Shown: positions 16,905 through 25,302 of the stretch, in pieces
Numbering within the stretch: position 1 is the stretch's first letter
Layout of the letters: the number at the start of each line of letters is the position of its first letter
Assembly: GCA_002699025.1 (NCBI GenBank)
Contig: PABA01000207.1
Span: forward strand, 1-55,363
Direction: 5' to 3'
DNA from: Sandaracinus sp.
GTDB taxonomy: Bacteria; Myxococcota_A; Polyangia; Polyangiales; Houyiibacteriaceae
Length of the DNA: 55,363 nt
Translations under genes and position numbers: made by a program
Notes under the pieces: generated by a model
Database searches by the model: none
What the model was told of the DNA's origin: nothing
What the model saw: the letters and a program-made list of their open reading frames with translations, nothing else

Positions 16905-17771
16905 ATGAGCCCGTCCCGGACCCGGCCCCGTTCGAGGGGCGCTGCGCCGCCCGCCGGATCACGCGCGCTCCCGCGCACCGCCGGATCACACGCGCTCCCG
17001 CGCACCGCCGTGCTCGCCGCGCTGCTCGCCCTCGCGCCGCTCGCTGGCGCGACCCCCGCCCAGGCGCAGGGGCTCTCCCTGAACGAGGCGCGCGAGATGC
17101 TGAACGCCGAGAGCGCCGACGAGGTCCGCATGGGCATCGAGGCCCTCGGGACCATCGGCTCCGCGCGCATCGTCGAGCCCCTGGCCGAGCGCATCCGGCG
17201 CGGTCTCCCCGCGCCGCTCCTCGACCTCGCCATCGAGACCCTGGGCCTCACCGGCCGGCGCGAGGCGGGGCCCATCCTCTTCGAGCTCGCCCGTCACCGC
17301 CGCGCCACCGCCCGGCAGCGCGCCCTCGAAGCCCTCGTCTCCTGCCGCCCCCGAGGCGCGAGCCGGGCCCTCGTCCAGGCCCTCAGCGACGCAGACCCGC
17401 GCGTCCGCGCGACCGCCGCCCTCGGCCTGGGCCAGCTCGAGGCCGCCGACGCCGTCGACCCGCTCTTCCACGCCTTCGACCGCGGCGTGAACGAGGCCTC
17501 CACCTCCCTCGGCCAGCTCGTCGACGCGGACGGCGTCGAGCGCCTGCTCGGCTTCCTCGGGCAGCGCCCCCTCAACTCGCTCACGCCCGCCCTCGACGAG
17601 GTGCTCGCCCGCGACGACATGGCCACGAACGTGAAGCTCGAGGTCGTCGGGCGCCTCGCCGAGCTCGCGACCCCGGAGGTCCGCACCTACCTCGAGGGCC
17701 TCGCCGAAGCTCTCCCCCCCGGACCCCTGGCCGACGCGGCGGAGCAGGCCGCCCTCCGGATCGTCCAATGA
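16905..17771 (+). CDS. Exported HEAT-repeat protein
   Basis: A 288-residue protein. An Arg/Pro-rich n-region holding a perfectly repeated nonapeptide-like unit (AGSRALPRT / AGSHALPRT) leads to a signal core VLAALLALAPLAGATPAQAQ. The mature part has about six HEAT-type helical pairs, for example RVRATAALGLGQLEAADAVDPL. HEAT arrays usually form protein-binding solenoids; the cargo is unknown. The start ATG has a strong ribosome site (GAGGAGGAGACC). The stop overlaps the next lipoprotein's start (ATGA), so the two are probably made together and may work in the same envelope complex. Confidence 0.85.
   Translation: MSPSRTRPRSRGAAPPAGSRALPRTAGSHALPRTAVLAALLALAPLAGATPAQAQGLSLNEAREMLNAESADEVRMGIEALGTIGSARIVEPLAERIRRGLPAPLLDLAIETLGLTGRREAGPILFELARHRRATARQRALEALVSCRPRGASRALVQALSDADPRVRATAALGLGQLEAADAVDPLFHAFDRGVNEASTSLGQLVDADGVERLLGFLGQRPLNSLTPALDEVLARDDMATNVKLEVVGRLAELATPEVRTYLEGLAEALPPGPLADAAEQAALRIVQ
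16953..17006 (+). repeat. 27-bp tandem duplication inside the signal-peptide region
   Basis: Two adjacent 27-bp copies starting gccggatca, differing by a single base (acg versus aca at position 11-12 of the unit). They are in frame and duplicate nine residues of the n-region of the HEAT-repeat protein's signal peptide. Confidence 0.85.
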
Positions 17772-19897
17772 CCATCGCACGCGCCCTCCTCGCCCCGGCC
17801 CTCCTCCTCGCCCTCGCCTCCTGCGGGGGCGGCGGCGGGAGCGCCTTCGGGCCGACCTTCCCCGACAACCGCGAGGCCGACATCGCCGCCGTGCTCCAGC
17901 GCCTGCGCGCGGCCCCGGCCCGCTCGGCGCCGCCGGTCGCCCTCGGGATCGGCACCGAGCGGCTCTTCGCCGTCGACCTCACCTCCGGCGCGCTCCGCTG
18001 GTCCGAGCCGGTCTCGAGCCCGGTCTCGGCGCCACACGTCGCCGGTCCCCTCGCCGTGCTCCACGAGTCGAGCGGCGTCGTCGCCCGCGACCTCCAGACG
18101 GGCGCCGTGGCCTTCACCGTCCCGGACGAGGCCCTCCACCTCGCCGGGGCCGATGGCGAGGGGAACCTCTCCGTCCTCGCGCTGACGACCGGCGGCGGCG
18201 TGGGGGCGCGCTCGAAGATCGTCGTCGCCCGGGGGGGCTCCATCGCCTGGGAGCGGAGCGTCGGCCACGCGATCGGCGCGCCGGCGGTCGCCGGCGATCT
18301 GCTCTTCGTGCCCTGGGCGACACAGAACGTGAGCGTCCTCGACGCCGCCACGGGCGACGAGCTCGCCCGGCTCCGCGCCGCGGACACGCCCGTCGGCCAC
18401 GCGCTCCGCGTGGACGGGGACGTCTACTACGGGCAGCGCGGCATCTTCCGGCTGACGCCGAGCGCGCGGACGGGCTCGAGCGAGCAGGCGGCCTTCTTCG
18501 CGCCCCTCGAGCGCGACCTCCCGGGCTCGCCGAGCTTCCTCGTCGACCCCTACCGACCGGCGCCCTCCCCCTCGAGCGCGGTCCACAAGATCCGCTACGT
18601 CTGGCGCCCGGCCGGTGGCGGCGAGACCGTCTCCCTCGAGGACGACACGCTCTACGCGGTCTTCTACCGCATCGTCTTCGCCCTCGACCCGGACGAGGAC
18701 GCCGTGCGCTGGGTCTACCAGCACGACGAGGACATCGTCGGTGCCTCGGCCCAGCCGGGCGGCCTGCTCCTGGCCGACCAGGGCGGCGGCTACGCCTTCG
18801 TGGGGGCGGCCGACGGGCTGCGGCGCTGGAGCGCCAGCGTGGACGCGGCCCCGACCGCGGTCCGCTTCGCGGCGGGCGACTTCGCGCCGAGCGGCGGGCC
18901 CGAGGGCGCCGCCCCGAGCCTCGAGGACCAGCTCCTCGCCACGGCGCAGAACACGGACGCGCGCCTCGTGCCGGCGCGGACCCTGGCCGTGCGCATGCTC
19001 CGCGCGCTCCCGGACCCGGCGGTCACGGGGCACCTCATCGCCCTCTGCGAGGACGCGCGCGCCCCCGAGGCCGTGCGCGGCGAGGCCTGCGGGGCGCTGG
19101 CCCGGCGCGAGAGCGGCGAGGCGCACGTGCTGGAGGCGCTCCAGCGGCACGCCGGCTTCCTCGAGGGGACCAGCGCGCCGCCCGTCGGACCGCTCGCGCG
19201 GGCGGCCGTGGCCATGGAGTCCGAGGCCGCCGTGCCGCACCTCATCGCCCACCTGCGCGATCCGGCGACGCCGGCCAGCGCGCTGAGGCCCCTGCTGGAC
19301 GCGCTGAAGGCGCTCGGCGCGCGCGCCGCGGTCGAGCCCATCGGCGACTTCCTCCGCCTCTACCACGCGGAGGCCCGGGACGAGGCGCTCGCCGACGGCG
19401 TCGTCGCCGCCGCCGAGGCGCTGGTCGCGCTCCAAGGGCCCGCCGCCGAGGAGCTCCTGGTGGAGGTCCAGGGTGACCCGCTCGCGCCGCCCGCGCTGCG
19501 CGGCCGCCTCGCCGAGGTCCTCGAGGCCCTGCGCGCCGCAGGCGAGGAGCCGGAGAGCGAGGGAGGCGAGGGCGATGGCGACGAGGGCGATGGCGACGCC
19601 GAGGCCGCGGAGGCGAGCGAGGGCGACGAGCCCGAGCTCCCGCAGCGGGTCACCCGGCGCCACGTCGAGGCCGCGCTCGAGCCCGTGATGCAGGACATCC
19701 GCCAGTGCCTCCGCGACGACGAGCGCGCCGTCACCGGTCGGCTGGTGATCGTCCTCGAGGGAGACGGCGAGGTCGCCATGGTCTCCGTCCGCCCGCGCCG
19801 CCTCCAGGGCTGCGTCGAGCCCCTGGTCCGCCGCAGCAGCTTCCCCGGCAACCGCCGGAACGTGCGCGAGCAGATCAGCCTCGACCTCCGCCGATGA
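17768..19897 (+). CDS. Lipoprotein with PQQ-like propeller, HEAT repeats and AgmX/TonB-like C-terminus
   Basis: A 709-residue lipoprotein. The lipobox is LALASC (Cys19). Residues about 50-370 resemble a PQQ/WD-type propeller (FAVDLTSGALRWS, SVLDAATGDELARL, FALDPDEDAVRWVYQHDED). Residues about 385-590 are HEAT-like repeats. An acidic Gly/Glu/Asp linker follows, and the last 85 residues (RHVEAALEPVMQDIRQCLRDDERAVTGRLVIVL... FPGNRRNVREQISLDLRR) resemble the AgmX/PglI C-terminal domain with two Cys. AgmX-type domains are found in myxobacterial gliding proteins. The ATG overlaps the preceding HEAT gene's stop. The three-part combination is unusual; function is unknown. Confidence 0.82.
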   Translation: MTIARALLAPALLLALASCGGGGGSAFGPTFPDNREADIAAVLQRLRAAPARSAPPVALGIGTERLFAVDLTSGALRWSEPVSSPVSAPHVAGPLAVLHESSGVVARDLQTGAVAFTVPDEALHLAGADGEGNLSVLALTTGGGVGARSKIVVARGGSIAWERSVGHAIGAPAVAGDLLFVPWATQNVSVLDAATGDELARLRAADTPVGHALRVDGDVYYGQRGIFRLTPSARTGSSEQAAFFAPLERDLPGSPSFLVDPYRPAPSPSSAVHKIRYVWRPAGGGETVSLEDDTLYAVFYRIVFALDPDEDAVRWVYQHDEDIVGASAQPGGLLLADQGGGYAFVGAADGLRRWSASVDAAPTAVRFAAGDFAPSGGPEGAAPSLEDQLLATAQNTDARLVPARTLAVRMLRALPDPAVTGHLIALCEDARAPEAVRGEACGALARRESGEAHVLEALQRHAGFLEGTSAPPVGPLARAAVAMESEAAVPHLIAHLRDPATPASALRPLLDALKALGARAAVEPIGDFLRLYHAEARDEALADGVVAAAEALVALQGPAAEELLVEVQGDPLAPPALRGRLAEVLEALRAAGEEPESEGGEGDGDEGDGDAEAAEASEGDEPELPQRVTRRHVEAALEPVMQDIRQCLRDDERAVTGRLVIVLEGDGEVAMVSVRPRRLQGCVEPLVRRSSFPGNRRNVREQISLDLRR

Positions 19898-20282
19898 GCG
19901 CCGGGCTCCGGCCCGACCCGGGACGCCCCCCGACCGTCCTCGCGCCGCTCTTCCGCGGCCCGCCCGACCGCCCTTCTCCCAACCGGATGCACCGAATCGC
20001 GCGCCAGCGGCCGCGCGGACGCTCGTACCTCTGCCCGGAAGTTCCTATTCGAGGAGGTCGGCGCGCGACATGCGCGCCGAGGGCCGCAGATACCCGGTTC
20101 GAACTTCCGGGCAGAGGTACCAGCCCGGATTCGTCACCCGTCGACGCGCCCTCGTCCGATCCTTCGGGCCCGCAGCGGATGCTCGCTTCGCCGAAATACA
20201 GCCCGTATTCCTTGCTCCGCGAGAATCCACCGTGAACCCGAGACCTCGCACGATCATCACGCCGGGTGGTGACTCATCCGGG
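19898..20282. other. Intergenic region between convergent genes, with large inverted repeat
   Basis: No gene is supported. The main content is the nested inverted repeat at 20025-20120, listed separately. The region separates the plus-strand PQQ/HEAT lipoprotein from the minus-strand reductase. Frames crossing it are continuations of shadows. Confidence 0.6.
20025..20120. repeat. 96-nt nested inverted repeat (20-bp arms, inner 9-bp hairpin)
   Basis: The 20 bases at 20025-20044 (gtacctctgcccggaagttc) are the exact reverse complement of 20101-20120. Almost at the centre, tcggcgcgc (20058-20066) and gcgcgccga (20072-20080) form a second perfect 9-bp stem around a five-base loop. The element can fold on either strand and could act as a bidirectional terminator, an mRNA end-protecting structure, or a mobile palindrome. 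There is no T-tract and no target-site duplication that I can see. Confidence 0.9.
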
Positions 20283-21038
20283 CTAATCGTAGCGCTCGGT
20301 GTGGATGCGCTTGCGGTCGAAGCCGTGCGTCTCCTTCAGCGCCGCGCGCACCGCGTCGATCATCGCGCGGAGCCCGCAGACGAAGGCGTGGGGCTCCCCG
20401 CCGAGCTCCGCGAGCGCCGCCGCCAGATGCCCCTGCACCCAGCCGCGCCGCCCCTCCCAGGCCTCGCTCCCCTTCGAGAGCGTCGTCCAGATCGCGAGCC
20501 GCTCGTGCGCCGCCGCCCACTCCGCGAGCTCCTCCGGCCAGAGCCGGTCCGCCTCCGTGCGGCACCCGAAGAGCAGGCCGACGCGCCGCTCCCGCCCGCT
20601 CGCCAGCTCCGCCTCGAGCATCGCCCGGATCGGCGTCAGCCCCGTGCCCGTCGCCACGAAGAGCAGGGGCGCGTCCTCGGGCGCCCGGTCCAGCGTGAAG
20701 ACCCCCCAGGGGCCGTCCAGCTCCAGCTCGGCGCCGACCGGCAGCCCGTGCAGCGCCTCCGAGCCCGGCCCGCCCTCGACCCGCGTCACGGCGAAGCGGA
20801 GCCGCCCGTCCGCGCGCGGCGCCGCGGCCATGGAATAGGAGCGCGCGAGCGGCGCGTCCGATCGGCCAGCGAGGTGCAGGTTCACGTACTGCCCCGGTGC
20901 GAACGCGACTGGGCTCCCCTCGCGCACGACGAAGTCGAGCTCCCGCACCGCCGGCCCCAGCATGCGCGCCCCGACCAGCTCCGCCCGACGCCGCTCCCGC
21001 GCCGCCCTCATCGCCGCCCGCCTCGCCTCCGCGTCCAT
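20283..21038 (-). CDS. FAD/NAD(P)-binding oxidoreductase, ferredoxin-reductase type
   Basis: A 251-residue protein of the ferredoxin-NADP reductase superfamily. The N-terminal beta barrel carries the flavin motif RSYSM (about residue 67) after APGQYVNLHL; the C-terminal nucleotide domain has ATGTGLTPIRAMLEAEL (about 130), FGCRTEADRLW, and FVCGLRAMIDAV near residue 225. It lacks any ferredoxin or globin extension, so electrons must pass to a separate partner, unknown from context. ATG at 21038 is accepted; a second ATG 27 bases in is possible. It stands alone between convergent and divergent neighbours. Confidence 0.88.
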   Translation of the reverse strand: MDAEARRAAMRAARERRRAELVGARMLGPAVRELDFVVREGSPVAFAPGQYVNLHLAGRSDAPLARSYSMAAAPRADGRLRFAVTRVEGGPGSEALHGLPVGAELELDGPWGVFTLDRAPEDAPLLFVATGTGLTPIRAMLEAELASGRERRVGLLFGCRTEADRLWPEELAEWAAAHERLAIWTTLSKGSEAWEGRRGWVQGHLAAALAELGGEPHAFVCGLRAMIDAVRAALKETHGFDRKRIHTERYD

Positions 21039-21166
21039 CCGCGAGGCATAGCATGGCGGCCGTCGCGGAAAACTTGCCCGCCCCCCGGGCCCCTGGCACC
21101 GGTGGCATCATGGAGGTGGTCCGTCCACACGCCGGGCGTGCCCTCGCCGCCCTCGAAGAGGCCGTC

Positions 21167-23056
21167 ATGCGCGCCCTGATCCTCGCCCTCGCCACCTGCG
21201 CGGCGCTCCTCGCCGCCTCCGGATGCCCCCGCGGCCCCACGGAGCCCACCCTCCCCGTCGTGACCACCGACGACCCGGAAGCCGAGGCCGCCCTCCGCGA
21301 GGCGCGCGAGGCCTCCGAAGCCGGGGACCTCGAGACGGCCGACACGCGCTACCGGGCCTTCCTGGAGCGCTACCCCGGCGATCCGCTCGTCCCCGTCGCG
21401 AAGCTCGGCCTCGGCCGGGTCCTCCTCGCCGCCGGCGATCCCGGCGCGGCGCGCGGTCTCTTCGCCGAGGTCGCCACCCACGAGGACGCGCGCCTCGCCG
21501 AGCGCGGGCGCTTCTACGAGGGCGTCGCGCTCCAGCTCCTCGGCGAGAGCGAGGCCGCCATCGAGCGCCTCCGCCCCCTCGTCGGGCGCACGGTCGACCC
21601 CGAGGAGACGGCGCTGCTGCTCCGCACGCTCGGCGCCGCGGCCGAGCAGCTCGAGCGGCGCGCCGAGGCCGTCGAGGTGTACGACCGGCTCGCCGCCGCC
21701 AGCGTCGACGCGGCCGCCCGGGACGAGGCCCGCGCGCGCCTCGACGCGCTGATCGCCGAGCTCGAGCGCGACGAGCTCGACGCGCTCCTCGAGTCCCTCC
21801 CGCGCGACGGCGTCGCTTGGCCGGCCGTCGGTCGCCGGGCGCTCCGCGCCGCCTTCGAGGCCGGCGAGCTCGGTCGCGTGCGCACCATCGCCGAGGCCCT
21901 GAGCGAGGCGCGCGTCCCCCTCGAGCGCGAGCTCCAGTCCATGGCCCTCCGCGCGCAGCGCACGGGGCGGACCGACCTCGGCGCGATCGGCGCCATCCTC
22001 CCGCTGAGCGGCCGCGGTCGCGAGGTCGGACAGAACGCGCTCCAGGGGCTGATGCTCGGCGCCGGCCTCCCCCTCGACGGGCCGCCGGATGGGGACACGC
22101 CGCGCGTCTTCTTCCGCGACGGCGCCGGGGATCCGGAGCGCGCCGCGCAGGCCGTGGACGACCTCGTCACGCTGCACCAGGTGGTCGCCATCCTCGGCCC
22201 CATCGACGGCCGCTCCGCCCGCGCCGCCGCGCGCCGGGCGGAGGAGCTCGGCGTGCCGCTCCTGACACTCACGCCCGATCCGCGCATCGTCGACGAGGGG
22301 CCGATGGTCTTCCGCCTCTTCCCGGCGCCGAGCGACGAGGCGCGCGAGCTGGTCGCCGAGGCCCGGCGGCGCGGCGTCACGCGCATCGCGGCGCTCGTGC
22401 CCGAGCACGGCTACGGCGCGACCATGCGCGAGGCGTTCCGGGTCGCCACGGAGGAGGCCGGGCTCGAGTGGGCGGGCGCCGCGGGCTACGCCGCCGACGC
22501 GACCAGCTTCCGCGAGCCCCTCGAAGAGCTGAAGCGCCTCCGCTTCGACGGGCTCGTGCTCCCGGACCACGCGCGCAAGCTCGTGCTCCTCGCGCCGGCC
22601 CTCGCCGCGGCCGATCTCTGGAGCCACGACGGCGAGGCCCCGGTGCCGGACGGCGCGCGCCCCGTGCGCCTGCTCATCCCGAGCGTGGGCCTCGACGGCC
22701 AGCTCGTGCGGAGCGCGGGCCGCTACCTCCAGGGCGCGCTCTTCTCCCAGCCCTTCCACGGCCCCTCCGCCACCGGCCCGGGCCGCCGCTTCGCCGACGC
22801 CTTCCGCGACCGCTACGAGCGCCCGGCCGACGTCTTCGCCGCCGCCGCCTTCGACGGCTTCCGGCTGGTGCGCGGCGTGGTCGACGCCGGCGCCCAGAGC
22901 CGCGCCGAGGTCGCCGAGCGCCTCCAGCAGAGCGCCGGCGCCGAGACCGCCAGCGCCGTCCGCGGCTTCCGCCCGGACCGCCAGCCCTACCGCGGCACCC
23001 GCGTCCTCGAGCTCCGCGGCCCGATGCTCTCCCCCACGCTCGGCGACGCGGACTGA
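21167..23056 (+). CDS. LpoA-like lipoprotein: TPR domain plus periplasmic-binding-protein fold
   Basis: A 629-residue outer-membrane-type lipoprotein. The lipobox LAASGC follows a short signal (MRALILALATCAALLAASGC). Residues about 35-230 are TPR-like (ASEAGDLETADTRYRAFLERYPGDP). Residues about 280-600 form a type I periplasmic binding domain like branched-chain amino acid receptors (IGAILPLSGRGREVGQNALQGLMLG, AILGPIDGRSARAAA). This layout is that of LpoA, the activator of PBP1A, and its relatives; a role in murein synthesis is inferred from architecture only. The ATG has no strong ribosome site but is the start of the signal peptide; the frame is open further upstream. Confidence 0.82.
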   Translation: MRALILALATCAALLAASGCPRGPTEPTLPVVTTDDPEAEAALREAREASEAGDLETADTRYRAFLERYPGDPLVPVAKLGLGRVLLAAGDPGAARGLFAEVATHEDARLAERGRFYEGVALQLLGESEAAIERLRPLVGRTVDPEETALLLRTLGAAAEQLERRAEAVEVYDRLAAASVDAAARDEARARLDALIAELERDELDALLESLPRDGVAWPAVGRRALRAAFEAGELGRVRTIAEALSEARVPLERELQSMALRAQRTGRTDLGAIGAILPLSGRGREVGQNALQGLMLGAGLPLDGPPDGDTPRVFFRDGAGDPERAAQAVDDLVTLHQVVAILGPIDGRSARAAARRAEELGVPLLTLTPDPRIVDEGPMVFRLFPAPSDEARELVAEARRRGVTRIAALVPEHGYGATMREAFRVATEEAGLEWAGAAGYAADATSFREPLEELKRLRFDGLVLPDHARKLVLLAPALAAADLWSHDGEAPVPDGARPVRLLIPSVGLDGQLVRSAGRYLQGALFSQPFHGPSATGPGRRFADAFRDRYERPADVFAAAAFDGFRLVRGVVDAGAQSRAEVAERLQQSAGAETASAVRGFRPDRQPYRGTRVLELRGPMLSPTLGDAD

Positions 23057-23309
23057 ACGCGACCTCGCGGCAACTCGTCGCGGGGTTCTGCACGCGCGCG
23101 GGCTCGTCACGCGGGCTCGTCACGCTGGCCCGTCGCACTGGCCCGTCGCAGTCGCCCGGCGCACTCGCGGTCGCCCGTCGCGCCGACTGGCCGGCGACCA
23201 GGCCGGCGAGATGCCCACGGCGAGCTCCACGAGTGGCAGACCCGCTCTCGCCCGCGACGGATCAAGGCGCGCACGAGCGGCCCGTCGGCGACGCGACGTC
23301 GCCGAGGAT
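23057..23309. other. Intergenic region with GTCGC/GCCCGTC-type degenerate repeats
   Basis: About 250 bases between the convergent LpoA-like gene and the zinc-ribbon kinase gene. It has loosely repeated gcccgtcgc and gcgggctcgtcacg units. No gene, hairpin with a T-tract or other structured site stands out. Confidence 0.4.
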
Positions 23310-24557
23310 TCAGCGCAGGAAGAAGTACGCGAGCGCGCCGCCGACCAGGAGCGCCGCGACGGCGATGCCCACGATCAGGCCGACGCCCGGGCCCTTCGAA
23401 CCGCCGTGGATCTCCGAGGCGTGCATGCCGATGGGCTCGGTCGCCCGGCGGGTGTCCTCCGTCGGCGCGCTCGGCGCCGTCGGCGCCGCGGCCGGGGCGG
23501 TCGGCGCGGGAGCGGCCGGGGCGAGCGGCGCGGGCTCGGGCGGCGTCGTCACGCTCAGCGCCCGCGCCACCTCCTCGAGCGACGCCGCGGCCCACTTCCC
23601 GTGGTCCCCGTCAAGCCCGAAGCTCTTCACCACCCGGTCCGCCAGCTCGCCCACGCTGCCGGGCCGCTGCGTCTTGTCCTTGCGCAACCCCCCGAGCACC
23701 ACGTCGTCGAAGGCCGCCGGGTACTTCGGGCTCATGCTGCTCGGCGGCGGCGGGTCCTCGTTCACGATGCGCATCAGGATCTGCGCGACGTTCTGCCCCT
23801 CGAAGGCGACCTTGCCCGTCGCCATCTCCCAGGCGATGGCCGCCGCCGCGAAGACGTCGGTCCGCTGGTCCACGTCCAGCTTCCCCATCGCCTGCTCCGG
23901 CGACATGTAATACGGGGACCCGAGCGTCGTCCCGAAGGCCGTCAGCTTCGGCCCGGTCTCCATCTGGAGCTTCACCGATCCGAAGTCGAGCACCTTGACC
24001 ACGTCCCCCTCCTCGCCGGCGACGAGGAAGACGTTGTCGGGCTTGAGGTCGCGATGGATGAAGCCCCAGGAGTGCGCGTGGTCGAGCGCCGCCGCGAGCT
24101 GGCAGAAGATGCGCACCATGCGGTGCGGCGCGATCGCCCCCTCGTCCTCGAGGAGCCCGGTCAGCTCGGTCCCCGAGAGGTACTCCATGGTCATGAACCA
24201 GGAGCCGTCCCCGGTCTCGCCGAAGTCGATCACGTCCACGACGTTCGGGTGGTCGAGCTCCTCCGCCGTCTCGTACTCGCGCTTGAAGCGCTCCACGGCG
24301 ACTTGGTCCCGCGCCACGTCCTCGTGCAGGACCTTCACGGCGACCTGCTGCTTCGTCTCGAGGTGCCGCCCCTCGTAGACCCGCCCCATCGCCCCGTCCG
24401 CGACGCGCGCGACCACCACGTAGTCCCCGAGCTGCGACCCGAGCCGGGCGTCGTGGTCGGCGGGATCCTGCTCCTGGATGGTGATGGTGCCGTCATGTCC
24501 ACAGAAGAACATGTCGTCGCCATAAACCGTCCCGCAGCTGGGGCACTTCCGAGCCAC
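23310..24557 (-). CDS. Ser/Thr protein kinase with N-terminal zinc ribbon and C-terminal membrane anchor
   Basis: A 415-residue kinase. The N-terminus CPSCGTVY...FFCGHDG (Cys5, Cys8, Cys19 and His21) is a zinc-ribbon-like knuckle. The kinase domain spans about residues 45-300: loop VADGAMGRVYEG, ATP Lys in VAVKVL (about 75), catalytic HRDLKPDN, metal-binding LDFGSVK, and YMSPEQ. A Pro/Ala-rich stretch links to a transmembrane helix (LIVGIAVAALLVGGALAYFF) at the very C-terminus, with almost nothing outside, so there is no extracellular sensor. GTG start. It is the last gene of a minus-strand run that also holds an FHA-domain activator and a Roadblock-like protein. Confidence 0.92.
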   Translation of the reverse strand: MARKCPSCGTVYGDDMFFCGHDGTITIQEQDPADHDARLGSQLGDYVVVARVADGAMGRVYEGRHLETKQQVAVKVLHEDVARDQVAVERFKREYETAEELDHPNVVDVIDFGETGDGSWFMTMEYLSGTELTGLLEDEGAIAPHRMVRIFCQLAAALDHAHSWGFIHRDLKPDNVFLVAGEEGDVVKVLDFGSVKLQMETGPKLTAFGTTLGSPYYMSPEQAMGKLDVDQRTDVFAAAAIAWEMATGKVAFEGQNVAQILMRIVNEDPPPPSSMSPKYPAAFDDVVLGGLRKDKTQRPGSVGELADRVVKSFGLDGDHGKWAAASLEEVARALSVTTPPEPAPLAPAAPAPTAPAAAPTAPSAPTEDTRRATEPIGMHASEIHGGSKGPGVGLIVGIAVAALLVGGALAYFFLR

Positions 24558-24603
24558 GGCCGGATGGTACCGCCCCGCCGGCCCTCCAGAAAGTTCTCTT
24601 CGC

Positions 24604-25302
24604 CTACCAGCGGAGCCAGCGGCCCTCGGCCTCGTCGTAGGCGAGCGTCAGCTCCGTGTCGTCCTCGGTGCGCACGCGGAAGCAGACGAGGTGGTCCCCG
24701 GCCAGCCCGCCGGCCTCCTCCCAGCGCCCGAGCACGTGCGCGATCGCATGCCGCTTCCCCGACTCGGTGAAAGAGACGGGCGCGAACTCCCAGCCGACGG
24801 CCTCCCGCACGCTCACCTCGAGCTCGAGCTCCGGGTCCCAGGTCGGCACGCTCAGCCCAGCCTCTTCCCGGAGCCGCTGCACCGCCCGCTCCATCCCGTG
24901 GAGCACCCGCTGGTCCGCGCCGCCCGAGGCCACGATCACCACCAGCAGGTATCCGTCGTCGAGGCGGCGCAGCACGATGTCCCGCTGATCGCCGTTCACC
25001 TCGAGCATGGCCGGCTCCCCCGCCCCCACCTTCTCGGCGAAGCCCCTCACGGTGAAGAGGATGGCCTGCATGTGCGCGCCGGCCACCTTCGCGTCGAAGG
25101 GCGGGAGCGACGAGCAGTAGTCCACGCACTCCCCCTCCGGGTCCACGAAGACCGCCGCCATGACATCGGGCTCGTTCGCCCAGAGCTCCCGGAGGATCGG
25201 CGTGAAGGTGCTCTCCCCCTGATCGCGCTCCGCCTCGTCCAGCGGGGAGCGGAAGACGTGGACCGAGTTGCGGCGAGGCCGCGGGTGGCGCCCGCTGGTC
25301 AC
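24604..25302 (-). CDS. Roadblock/LC7-like protein
   Basis: A 232-residue protein. Residues about 25-140 resemble the Roadblock/LC7 fold used by small-GTPase regulators such as MglB: LRELWANEPDVMAAVFVDPEGECVDY, AHMQAILFTVRGFAEKVGAGEPAMLEV, and DIVLRRLDDGYLLVVIVASGGADQ. The C-terminal 90 residues form a separate alpha/beta region of unknown type. The GTG start overlaps the stop of the parvulin gene (GTGA), and the kinase gene follows after 46 bases, so it probably belongs to the same signalling unit. No GTPase gene is nearby. Confidence 0.78.
   Translation of the reverse strand: MTSGRHPRPRRNSVHVFRSPLDEAERDQGESTFTPILRELWANEPDVMAAVFVDPEGECVDYCSSLPPFDAKVAGAHMQAILFTVRGFAEKVGAGEPAMLEVNGDQRDIVLRRLDDGYLLVVIVASGGADQRVLHGMERAVQRLREEAGLSVPTWDPELELEVSVREAVGWEFAPVSFTESGKRHAIAHVLGRWEEAGGLAGDHLVCFRVRTEDDTELTLAYDEAEGRWLRW

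Noticed and set aside
20038-20050. The 13 bases gaagttcctattc equal one arm of the yeast FRT site
   Set aside because: Only one arm matches, and the other arm of the inverted repeat does not give the FRT spacer and second arm. It is a coincidence in a natural GC-rich repeat, not a recombination scar.
20091-20125. tRNA T-arm-like bases ggttcgaac
   Set aside because: The surrounding bases do not form acceptor, D or anticodon stems; the motif lies inside the palindrome arm.
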